Source: Crotophaga sulcirostris (taxonomy: Eukaryota > Chordata > Aves > Cuculiformes > Crotophagidae). Taken from it: a stretch of 64,000 bases of DNA. The translations under genes were made by a program, and so were the position numbers. The notes under the pieces were generated by a model. That model was not told the DNA's origin, made no database searches, and worked only from the letters and a program-made list of their open reading frames with translations. Positions 39,045 through 50,700 of this stretch are shown here, piece by piece. The stretch's first letter is position 1; each line of letters begins with the position of its first letter. The stretch spans positions 1,264,917-1,328,916 of the forward strand of contig VYZB01000134.1 in the NCBI GenBank assembly GCA_013397455.1. Direction: 5' to 3'.

Positions 39045-39252
39045 CCCCAGTTCCTTTGTGATAGAGAGGATGTTTTGGACCTAGGAAACAGCTAGAGGGA
39101 TTGGATGATGTTGAGCAGCCAGGTTGTGGCCTCTCTATCCATGGGGTGTTCCAGCCTCCACTGGCCAAACCTCTGGGCAACCTAGTGCAGCTAAGAAGCA
39201 AGCGCCCAGATGATCTGCCAAGGTTCTCTCCAACCAGAACAGTTCTGTGAGG
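39045..39252 (+). repeat. Possible ancient CR1 3' end
   Basis: GATGATCTGCCAAGGTTCTC and TCCAACCAGAACAGTTCTGT resemble the plus-strand CR1 terminus, preceded by ATGGGGTGTTCCAGCCTCCA and CTGGGCAACCTAGTGCAG. It is heavily diverged and its borders are uncertain. Confidence 0.5.
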
Positions 39253-42200
39253 CTAGGGACTGCAGTGGGCAACAGCTGCTCTCCATGGAGCCAGGTCCTT
39301 CTGCAAGGCTCTCAGCAAGGGGCTGGCATTTGCACTTGACTCCTTTTCTCTGAAGGCAACGGCCCCACTTTCTCTTAAATAGAGAATCAGAATTTCTCTG
39401 TGGCTGTCATTCCCTCTCTCCCTGTTCCAGCATGAACCTTCCCACCAGTTTCCCCTGCTAATGTTTCTGGAGTTTGAAAACCAGTGTGTAATCTGTACAC
39501 TGCTTCCTCTGTGTCCAGTACATCAGTCTACTCCTGCTTTGCTTTTATGGAAAACACATGGTAGTTTAGCTGTGGTGTCTGCTTTCTTTTTTTTTTTTGT
39601 GAAGTTATCCTGCTTTTAGTTTTACTCCAGTTTTGAGTTTTAAAGCTTAAGGCATAGTATACTACACCTCTGTGAATCAGAAAGCATCAGTGAATCAATA
39701 TTCCTATATGAAAAATAGCAGTAATTAATAGTAGTAATAATAATAAACTGCACTGTAGGAATTAGTATTTAATCCGCCAGTAATCAGTAACTCATTACAC
39801 ACAGCAAATAATCCATTGTACAAGAAACATGAGCATATGTGTGATCTATTTGTGTGAACCTTATTATCCAGAGTTAAGAAGTGCTACAATTTTTGTGGCA
39901 GTTGTTTTAAAGTCAGAGGGAGAACTCAATAATGCAGTCTCATGCATCTGTGTAGTAATATAATCATACCCCTGGGTTATAATGAATCACCCTGGCCTTT
40001 TCCAATTGATTTTCCCTTTGCAATTGATGAAATGTGGGCTCCCAGATCTACTTGACTTTGATGTGTTCTCTCTAAAGTGTGCAAATATACACTTGCCAGA
40101 AATTTCCCCTCCTGCTCCACTTTTCCTTGCTAAGACAGTAAGAGCAACTATCCAAAAAAGCCAAGAGATGGCAACAAACTCTGGTGGATCACGTTCCTTA
40201 ATTAAGCTGGTTTGGAATAAGAGCAAGCTGAAACCACTGAGGCATCCTCCAAGATTCACTCTAGCCCATCCTTCATTTTTGATTGGATCATCTAAATGGC
40301 ATTTTCATCGCATCTCAAGCTCTCTAGAAAATTGCGTGATCCACTGACTGTAGAGATTGAAGGTCAGATGGGCTGAGAATGAGAGGGTTCTTATTTGTAT
40401 GATCCCCATTATCTGTGTTCAAACCAACCGAATTATGATAGCAAACACAGCAATTTCCATGTTTTGTAAAGAACCTATTTCTAACTTTAAAAAAATAATA
40501 TATTTGAACAGGTAGGGCTGATATGGCTGTAGTGACAAATGGATCAGCCAAAACCAATCTCCTTCCAAAGATAAATACATGTTTTGATGTAATGAGATGA
40601 CAAATGTGTGCATTAGCTGCATTAAGAATGCACTCAATTATGTAGGGATGGCTCTGTAAATCTTCCCAGATTTACTTCTTTGCCTCTTATTTTGAGGATC
40701 CAGATCTCCTTGCCTCTAATCTGGTCTTTTCTGGTTTTCATCATCTTCTCTACATGAAGGAACCGAATGTACTTTAACAGCAGTGTTTTTTTCGCCACTG
40801 GTGTTCTTAAAGCTTCAGCTCAACTTAAGAGCTTGCAGCAGCATGAAGACACAGGTTCTTTTGTACTATAAGGAACTGCCTACACATTCACAAAGGTGAG
40901 GCTGGAGCTTGACTGATTAAACAGAGACTCCGTTTGGTTATCTTTTCACTTGGGACACTTCATTTTGACTTCCAATTATTTATTGTATCTGGTGGCACTG
41001 GAGGAAGATTTACTGTAGCTATAATTACGTGACTGCAGAGTTAGAAGATTGTGTTATCCATCTCCTTTCCAAAGAGCCAAATTTCCAAACCAAAACATTG
41101 TAAGAGAAACCAGAGACCTGTGGCTGTGTTCGGATCTCCTCCAGGAGATGCCTAGTTGAAAGCTCATTTTACTACAGCATCTAAATTTAAGAGAGGTTGT
41201 ACTGAGCTACTTAGAGATGTTGCTCATTCTGTTATGTTTTGTAGTATCCTTACAGAACCTGGAACAAAGTGTTCTGAACATGTTTTTTGTGTTTTCTGCT
41301 GGATGTAGTCCTTGGGCCCACAAAACTCATCGGAAAAGTTCAAAAGCTTCTGAAACCTTCCCAGAGAGGTTAGGTTTTAATTGTTTCCTCACACACCTGG
41401 CTCCATACTGAAGGCCTTTTTGGGAAAATCCGTGTTCAGGTACTTCTGATGTCAGGAGGTGCTTGGTTTAACTTTCAGTTGCTGGAAGCTTCAGGTAGTG
41501 GAGCTGCAAGCCTTCAACTCCTGTTTGTCCAGGGACTTCATGTGACTTCTCACCACCAGAAGTGGTTTAGAACCAAGGGCATTAGGATTAGTTTGAGACT
41601 CTCAACAAGTTCCCCCACTGGCCTAATTGGAGCTCTGACATCTGTACAAGATGCCACAAGATCACGTCTGAAGCAGAAGTCAGAAGGAGTCATCATCACC
41701 CAGCTTTTGTGTCTGAGTTCAGCCAGCTCTACTGTGCTGGAGGCATTTGCCGATATCTATCAGTTAATTAAAGCTGTTTTCCAAAGGCAGAATAATTTTT
41801 CTTCAGGCAAATTACTATGATCTTTTATCACCTGCCATTGTGATAATTATGTAATTTTAATTTTTGTTGTGCCATAAATACTCAATCATATCCTTTTCTA
41901 TTGCCTCAGGTTGTTTTAATAACTGAGCTTTACGTTGTGTTTTATTTAGGTATATACCAGCTGCCTGCCTGTAGCTGCATGTGACCGAGGTATGTGCAGT
42001 GGCCAGCAGGTCCTGATGGCCAGAGTGGGTCATAGGGCAGCTTCTACTGCTTTCATGCGCAAAGAAGAGCCCTTCCCAAGCACGTCCCCACCAACAGCAG
42101 TGGGAATTGTCCCAGGGCAGGGGGAGGATCAGCCTGGACGTCTCTGATGGGAGAGGAACTGAGCTCAGCCTCAGTTGACAACAGTTTGTTCATACTCACC

Positions 42201-45200
42201 AGGAGCACTTGGAAGCAGGAGGCTGTAATGCTGTAGTTTCCTGCCATGAGGCTCCAGGAGCCAGGCCAAGGTAGAGCCTGGGATATGACAGCAGGGAAGC
42301 AGGAAAGCTCTGGGGCTGTGCTGGTGCCTGTGAGCCTGAAGACCAGACTGTATTTCTCCTCCAGCTCTGGGGATCTTAGCTCCTGGCAGGAGGTGGTACT
42401 GCTGAGCAACACGCAGCTTTGGGAAACATCCAACTGCCAGCCCCAGGGTGGGAGTGTGCGTGGTGGGACATCCATGAGCAACGTGTCCTGTGTGAAACAG
42501 GCACTGTATGCTTAGCCTGAAGGACATGCCGAGTCCTTCAAAATGCTACTTGAGTCTTGATGAGGGGCATTAAGTATCAGTGTATTGATGAAAGGCAAAT
42601 TTTGGTTATAAAACTGCTTGCCTTCCTGTTGAGGGGCAAAGTTATAAAAAAACTATTAGTCAACACTGTAATTGATGGTTTGATGGTAATTTGCAGCAGC
42701 ACGGTACCATGAATATCAATTTTATTCAAAAGAACAGATAATGAAAACTTTTCATTTTGTAGTGACTCACGTGTAATACACTGCATTTCCTTTAATAGGA
42801 AATGATGTGCGTACAAAATCCAGAGTTGCTATGATTAGTTGTTGCTGATCTTTAAAGATAAGAAGCAAAGTGGGGAAAAAAAAGTGAAAACTGTGTCAAT
42901 TTATCAACAAGAAAGTTACTCAGATACCAGAAGTAATGAGTCTCTGAATAAAAATGACTATAATGAATCACTTCCTCGAAGTATAATTTAGCTTGTGTTT
43001 AGAACTGAGTAAACACAGTTTGGGGGTCCTAAAAAGTAGGCATTTCATGAAGGCAAGTGAAATATCATTAATCTCTTAAAAATTCATTTCCCTATTACAT
43101 AATTGATCCTGCATATTTTCTGGTGTGGGATAATGGGGGTCAGAGTCTTTTACACCCTATGTGCAAAAGATAATGTGATTCCTGCAGGTAGCATAAAATC
43201 CACTTGTGTTAAGCCAGTGCACCATGATGGCCCTGAAGATGTAGTTTGTATTTCTAGGAGTAGATATTCAGTCGCAATTGGGTTGTATGATCAAGCACCT
43301 AATGTGTTCTGCAAATCTGCTTTCCTTACTATTCAGCCTCCGAGCAACTCCTTCCTAACTATTAATCAAAGCTCCACCATGGAGAAAGCGTTGATTTTAT
43401 AGAATCAATGTTAGCAGAGCAGGTACTTAGAAGATGTTTTAAAAGTTGTTTAGACTGCCATTCAGAAAGGCTACACTTGTCTTGGTCTGAGTGCTTAATT
43501 TCATTGTCAGTCATGAAAGATAAAAATCAACATTAGTTCTGCAAAACAACTCCAACTTAAAAAAATATTGCGTATTATTACAGGGAGTTGCACATTACTG
43601 CCAACAAGTCTGTGATTTTTTGTCACTGATTTAAGAACAAGGAATATAATTTCAGGAACAGACGGCCACCTCACAAAGCAAGAAATCATTGTAACATCTC
43701 ACTGTCTTCAGTCTTTCTAAGTTATAATTGTTCTACTGAGTTTTTACCTCTAAAGACTGCAATTTTTGAATAAAACATTTCTACTGCACCTTTACTTATT
43801 GAAAATAATTCTTAATTCCAGAACACTTTATTTTTCTCTTAAAAATCCAAAAGAACTTGAACAAGTCTGTGTTTATTCCTGTGTCAAGACCTAGTTTACA
43901 TGGCACTTGGCACATGATCTGTCGGTAGGTCCCATAACAATGTTCCCCTTTCCATTGCCTGAAAACTCATGACAAATTGTTATTTCAGCTGACTGATTCT
44001 TTCAAATGCCATGGGGCACTTCTACAGACACAGGTGCTCCAACTATTTTCCCTCTACCTCCAAGGTTTTTCAATCTTCTGAGTAATTTCAAAAACAAAGA
44101 CTTGCCACACTCTCCAATAAATCTCTGCAATTGTTATTAATTTATTTCATTTATACCTGGTAAAGATGAAAATAGCATTTAAGCTGAAGATTTATTACAC
44201 GATCGTAAAGTAGAAGACTTTCAATCATTAAATCTTAATTAAAATGGGAAATTCAGCCTACCTCTGGGCAACTCAATACATTATTTTTTCTGAACAGCCA
44301 CCCTGGATTTCATGTCCGTACATAAACGCAGGAATTGATTCATGTCCTGTATCACTCTGTTTTCCAAGGCTGAGATTCCAGTAAGAATTGCTGATTTTTC
44401 CCTTTCCCTGCAAAAAACAATTTTTAACCATTTTTTGCAGGGCTGAAGAGTTTTTCAGTCATTGCTTGAGTGTTGGCTGACCCACCAGTTCAAATTCAGT
44501 GTTTTTTTACTAAATGTAGCACAGTGCTTCTATGCCATGTAGTGTTCTTTCGGTATCATGCCATCTTTCACATCACTTCTCCAGAGAAAAGTCAATGGGA
44601 TGCCAAATCAAAAAGATCAAGAAGAGTGGCTTGTTCTTGGGCATCAGAGTCTGGAATAAATTGTCATTCACATCTTCTGACAATTTGTGGGTTTTAACTT
44701 AGTTTCATTGAGACTCCTGATTTTGTTTAAATTCTTCAGAGGCTTTCCAGCTTTTGTAAGTCTCTGGGCTACAAACTTCTTAATTGATAAGTTGTTTTTT
44801 TGCTTCTCTTAACTGATATTCATACTATTCACACATTTCTTATCCTGCTTTTTTTTCCCCCTTCATTTTATGAACTTTCAGTTTTTTTGGTTTGGTTTTT
44901 TTTTTGTTTGGTTTGGTTTTGGTTTTTTTGGTTGTTTGGTGTTGGTTTTTTTTTTCTTCCCTCCTTACAGTGCTTTAATTGCCTTGGTTTCCTTTGCTTT
45001 CATTCGCAAAGATGCTTATTTCCTTACTTCTCCAGAACTAAACCCTGAAAGAGTTGTGACATTTGACATCTGTGAGCTGACTTCTTGTGACTGAAGTTCT
45101 GCAACTACTGATATGACAAGGGTCTCCATAAATATAGGTACACCGGTTGAAGTAACAATTTTTTTTTGCATGAGGTAGATCTTAAAGCATAAACCGAAGA

Positions 45201-47512
45201 ATGGTTATATGGCTGGAGGCCCCTTTTTTCCAAGACAGGGAACAACACAGAATTCTGTGATTGGTGGTGCTGCCTAAATTTACACTGACTAAAAGGAGCA
45301 GGTGAAGTGACAACTGGTTCTGGGAAAACCACCATGTACTTAACTATTATACATGGAGCAGTAGCAAAAGATGCTGCTCTTCTTTGCGGAATCATTTTCC
45401 ATTCTCTTCCATCTATGACAATAAGTTTCCTTAGTAATCTTTAGTCCACTTCTGCACATTATGGAAGGAGAAATCACAAATCTCTGCACAATTAGTGTCT
45501 TTTATACAGTGCCTTGCTGTTTTGAAGGTATTTAAGTCATGATAGAATTGCAAAGACGTACCACATAAAGCTGAATGTAGGAAACACCAGTATTAAACTG
45601 CACTAAACAAGAGATTGTGAGTTTGTCTTCATTGATGATCTAGTCCTGAGCTGTTGGACCTGAAATCTGTCATTATTGTTTCAACTCTTCCAGTGATTCT
45701 TAGTGACCAAGGAACAACATTTTGACGAACTTTCCCTCTCCCTAGTTTGAAGGTAGATATGTGGATAAGTATGGTTTGAGCCCTTGAGGTTGTTTCAAAA
45801 CTACCCGGCCCAGTAACCCACCCTGGTTCATTGAATGGTGCCTGGGAAAGGCTGGTGGGGCTGGATGTGGCTAGGATCACCCTGACAGTGACAGTGACCC
45901 AGAGGAGGAGTGGAGTGAAATGTTGGGGTCCTCTGTCATTGCAAGTTTTCTCAGGAAAGGGGTTGGTTTGTTTAGTCCTTATTTTTTTCCCCTATTTCGA
46001 TGCCTCCGGTGCTGGGTGGCCACTCCAGCACTGCCAGCCACTTACCAGGGGCCCAGGAAGTCCACAGGGTGTCACATGGGGCAAGACAGAAATGTAGTGG
46101 CCAAGGAACTCCACTCAGAACCATGAGCTAGGGCTGCTCCATGCCTTGGGGTAGTCAGCAACAGTTTTGTCTGATTTTTTTTTGAACAAAGAAAAATATT
46201 TTCACGATCCCCATCTCTTCCATAAACACAGCCCTGCAGGGTGGACACACTTGCCTGTGTCTGACCAGGCTGCCAAACACAACCTTCTGTTCATGAGTCA
46301 GCCACCAAAACTGGGTTTTAAAAATCCTGCACAGGGAGAGTCTGGCATACTCTAGTTTTCACCCACTTCAGTTGTGGGGGATTAACTTCAGAGCAGCTGA
46401 ATACTCAGGACACTTGATCTTTGGTAACTGACTATGAGATTAAACACCAGAAATCAGTGCTGAAGATCTCAGGCATGAAGCTGGATTAGTCACTGCTGAC
46501 CATTAATTGAATATCTGAGGAGGAACAGTTTGCCGTCATTATTGCCAGGTTGCACCGCCAGAAAACGTGAATCAGTCCATGTGTTTCCCTCTGAGCTAGG
46601 ACACAACTCTGGTCCTCTGCTGCACTGTGCTTCCTAGAGCTCTCCAGGCTTACACTCCTTTTCTGGGTCATCAAAAGTCTGGGAAAAAAAATTCTATATT
46701 TCTATATCCCTAACTCCACAGGTTAGCAGGACATCTGACCAAAAACCTTAAATGGGGAAGGTGCCAGTGAGTGTAGAGCTAGAATGTACTCCATGTGAAG
46801 GTGTATGCAACACTGGCAATCCGAATTTCTGCCCATAATGTTACTTTAATAGTCCACAATTTTACAGCAACATATGTTAAAAATTATAATTTCCAGAAAA
46901 CTACACAAGACTTAAAAAAAAATTTAACCAGAATGTTAAAAGAGCTCTTCAGAAAAATGCAACATAATAACATTTTGCCAACTCTTTGAATGTATTTATT
47001 CATGTTTGGATTTGTGTAAGGAAGTTTCCATGCTATAAATTTTTATTAAAAACAGATCATTAGAAATAAATAGCACATTTATAGTCATAAACCAACAAAT
47101 AGCTTTTACATACACTAATGTTGGGTTTCCTCTTGCAAAACTGGAAGCGTGTTTCACCATCTAATTTTTTTGTTTATACCTAATATGAAAGGATAAAACT
47201 ACTGCATGGCATTTATATTTATTGTGGGTTTTGTATGTCCTCAGACTAAGTTTGTGTCTGTTTTCCTAATAATATTTATACTGGAAACATAGCCTTCTAT
47301 ACTTGCTATTGATTTTTGATGTAGTAAATTAGCTTAAATACTGCAGAAAAAATATAACTGTGATAACAAAAATTAGTATATTGGTTGCTTTTCTCTGCTC
47401 GCTCATAAGAATGACTGAGTTGTATGAAAAAAAGGAATATGCTTGTACTGTAGAAAGGCTTGATAATACCAGCTGGTTAAAGGAAAAATACATTGTTTTA
47501 ATTCATCAGAAC
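39253..47512. other. Intergenic region downstream of CRHBP
   Basis: No gene recognised. AT-rich blocks occur at about 39,700-39,900 and 44,110-44,300, and a T/G low-complexity tract at 44,881-44,955. The GC-richer patch at 42,040-42,490 has open frames on both strands without recognisable content. Confidence 0.7.
44881..44955 (+). repeat. T-rich/TTTGG low-complexity tract
   Basis: Runs of T are broken by GG in a loose TTTGG/TTTTGG period over about 75 bp. On the other strand this is A-rich/CCAAA. It is probably a degenerate simple repeat. Confidence 0.8.
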
Positions 47513-47518
47513 TTTATT
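47513..47518 (-). promoter_or_regulatory. Polyadenylation signal AATAAA downstream of CRHBP
   Basis: A canonical AATAAA (minus strand) begins 36 bp after the CRHBP stop codon, in the context AAAATAAAGT. If used, it would give a very short 3' UTR. Other AATAAA matches occur further on (for example near 47,216-47,221), so usage is unproven. Confidence 0.5.
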
Positions 47519-47553
47519 TTCATTAGCTGTGTGAAAATGTGTGGCCTGGTTTC

Positions 47554-47711
47554 TCACATACTAGGAAAGCAGAATTCCTCAATACTGTTCTCCTTTCTGT
47601 TTTCTGTTTCCTGCATATCAAGCTGATGATACTCAAATGTCACACGGTTGATGTGTTTGCCGCTGGAGACCATTCGCAGCACGGTATTGTCACAGCCAAT
47701 CTTCATTTGGG
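47554..47711 (-). CDS. CRHBP: CRHBP exon 7 (C-terminus, TGA stop)
   Basis: The acceptor CTTCTTAG|CCCAAAT opens 158 bp ending in TGA at 47,554-47,556. QMKIGCDNTVLRMVSSGKHI, then NRVTFEYHQLD, closes with EEFCFPSM, matching the mammalian C-terminus (GEFCLSGL) in length and cysteine position. Confidence 0.96.
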
Positions 47712-50700
47712 CTAAGAAGGGAAAAGAGATATACAGGAGGTATAAAGATACATTTATATGACAGAGAGGAAAAAGAAATACATAGTGTTGGGAACTGCAA
47801 AGCACCGATACACACAATTTTGGAAACAAAGTAAATTTTCTGTAGTAATGACAGGACAGTGGTGATGTTGCTGACTATTCCTTGGGGACTCTCAAGCACA
47901 ATTACAGGTTAGGCAGAGAATGGCTTGAGAGCAGCCCTGGAGAGAAATACTCGGGGGTGCTGGTGGGTGAGGAGCTCAACATGAGCCGGCAATGTCCACT
48001 TGCAGCCCAGAAAGACAACTGTATCCTCAGCTGCATCAGAAGCGTAACTAGCAGGTCAAGGTGATCCTGACCCTCTACTCTGCTCTTGTGAGACCCCATC
48101 TGGGCACTGCATCCAGCTCTGGAGTTCTCAACGCAGAAGAGACATAGATATGTTGGAGCGAGTCCAGAGGAGGGCCATGAAGATGATCAGAGGGCTGGAG
48201 CACCTCCGATAAGAGGACAGGCTGAGAGAGTTGGGGTTGTTCAGCCTGGAGAGGAGAAGGCTCTGGGAGACTTTATAGCAGCCTTCCAGTACTTAAATGT
48301 GGCCTAAAAGAAAACTGAGGAGGGGCTCTTTATCAGGAAGTGCAGTAATAGAATGAGGAGTAATAGTTTTAAGAAAAAGAGGGTAGATTTAGATTAGATA
48401 TTAGGAAGAAATTTTTTTCCTGTGAGGGTGGTGAGGTGCTGGCACAGGTTGCCCTGGGAAGTTGTGGGTTCCCCCTCCCTGGAGGTGTTCAAGGCAGGGT
48501 TGGATGAGGCTTTGAGCAACCTGACTTAGTGGGAGGTGTCCCTGTCCATAGCAGGGGGGTTGGAACTGGATGATCTTTAAGATCCCTTCCAGCCCAAACC
48601 GTTCTGTGATTCTATGATTCATACCTTCTTTTGTAGGTGTTACTTTTGCTTTAAAATAGCTTGGGTATTTAATCAAATGTTGTAACCTTTACTCATGCAA
48701 ATGCCACTCACTTCCCAGCTACCTGCAGTCTCACTTATGTATAGATTTCATGACACAGAGGTCTGTATGTGTTTGCTCTTGGGAAAGTATGCTACTGCTA
48801 GATACCACACACAACAGGTAAGAGTAATGGCACTTTATCCTAGAGATGACCAAAATTAACGATATTGAAATGTTTACTGTTAGAGGGGTGAGTAGTTTTG
48901 GGCATAAGGAAGTACTTCACAGTATTGGAGGTATGTGGAAGTCCCTCCAAGACAAACTTGAATTGCAGTGCCCAGCATGCAGACCTACTCTGGGGGAAGT
49001 GAAGCAAATGACTAACCACTGCTTTAGATGAGCCATTTTGCACGGGTTAGGCAAAACTGATGTCATTTGTAGAACTTGGAACACCTTTCTTTCCACAGGA
49101 GAAATCTCACTGGAAGACTAGGGGCTGCTGAGATGGGACTTCCCTTCCTTCAGAACAACAGGAAAGCACATTTTAATCTCACCACAGTGCTCAGTATTTG
49201 CTCAGCACCAATGCTTGCTGATTAAAGCTTTTAATGGTGCCTGAAACATTAATTTGTGTTGTGATGAAAGGCAAGGGAGATGGTAAGAGTGAAGTGCCAG
49301 TCACATTCTTGCTCTCTAGCCCTTCAGAAATGGTGCTACTCCAGTGCACTTGTTCATTTGCCCAAGTTACAACCCATGTGCCACAGGGGTTGGTCTGTTG
49401 CATTATTGCAACACTTCATACCCTGTTGTATTGAATATTAGGGAAACTGGGAATTCTTATTTTTATGTGGAGAAAGAGGTCACAGATTTGACGTAATTGT
49501 GAAACAGGTTCAGATCTCCCTCAGCGTTCAAAGCAGTGAGTGGGAACTCTGAGGTTTTTTGGGGTATGTGTTACTCCTGCAGAAGAAAAGGAGGCTCTGG
49601 AATTGCTGGATAAGTGAAAAAAAAAATCCTTAGCTGAAAGTATAACTGGTCTGCCTTCATTTGTTATTAATTTCCAGGCTCATCTGGCAACTCTAATGAC
49701 AAGTTTTGCGGCACAAACCTTTTAAAAATTTACATGACTTAACCTTGTTATAATGATTACTGAAGGTGGTCATGGGTGTGCTGTATGACACAACTGAACC
49801 ATAAGGTCAAATAGCTTTTGCTCTCATGTTCTGCTACATATGAAGTTCACCAGCCTAGCAGGAAATCCAAGTTTGGGGGTAGGGTGTGTGTGTGTGCTCT
49901 GCATGACTTTCTTTGGTTAATTATTTTATTTTATGAAAGTAAGTGGAAGAAGTTCTCACCAGACCCATGGAAGGAGTGACAGAGATCAGCCAGTGGAAAC
50001 ATCTTGGATGGGTCTAAGCCACTTCCTCCCAGCAGCTCCACAAAATCTCCCACTCCTGCACAGCCGGCTGTTGGTTTCTAAAAAGACAGATTTAGAATCA
50101 TTTATCATTTTTCTTCAAAATATAGCGATTCTGCAGACATGATTGCAGTCAACAGTAGGTTTTAAAAATCCCCTCTGCTCACACTTGTGTGAAATAAGAC
50201 TGTTCTCATCCTGAGGAATATTATTTCAATTTGATATTAATCAGTTAATTTCCTTAATGGATTCCAAAGAAAGACCTAAGAAAGCTCTGAAAATTACTGA
50301 CAAGTAGTTAAGGTATTGATTCAACTGCTTTTAGTGCAGATAGATAATCTGATTTTGGCTGCTTAGATATGTAATCAAATTAATACAGTCAGGGTCTGCA
50401 ATGGTGCTTACACTCAGCTGGAAGGCAGGAACTTCAAGTCCACTGTACTTATTCCTAAGTAGTAAGTGTTGCTAAAATGCACTATTCTGAAAAAGTTTAT
50501 TTAAAATAGGAATTAACCAAAAGAGTAATTTTGTATGACAACTATGGCTCACTGTGTACTAGACCTGCAAGTGTTCTTTTCCTGAAAGTTAATGCTGTTT
50601 ACCAAAATCACCTTGCACGGGCATCTTGTGCACCTTTGGGCTGTGACCCATATGCTATTTTTTAAGTGCCCAATTCCCTTATTTATTTTCTGCTGTCATC

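Noticed and set aside
41449..42530. Open frames on both strands in a GC-richer patch
   Set aside because: They overlap each other on opposite strands without known domains; compositional effect is the simplest explanation.
49883..49897. GT dinucleotide run
   Set aside because: About seven units, ordinary microsatellite background.
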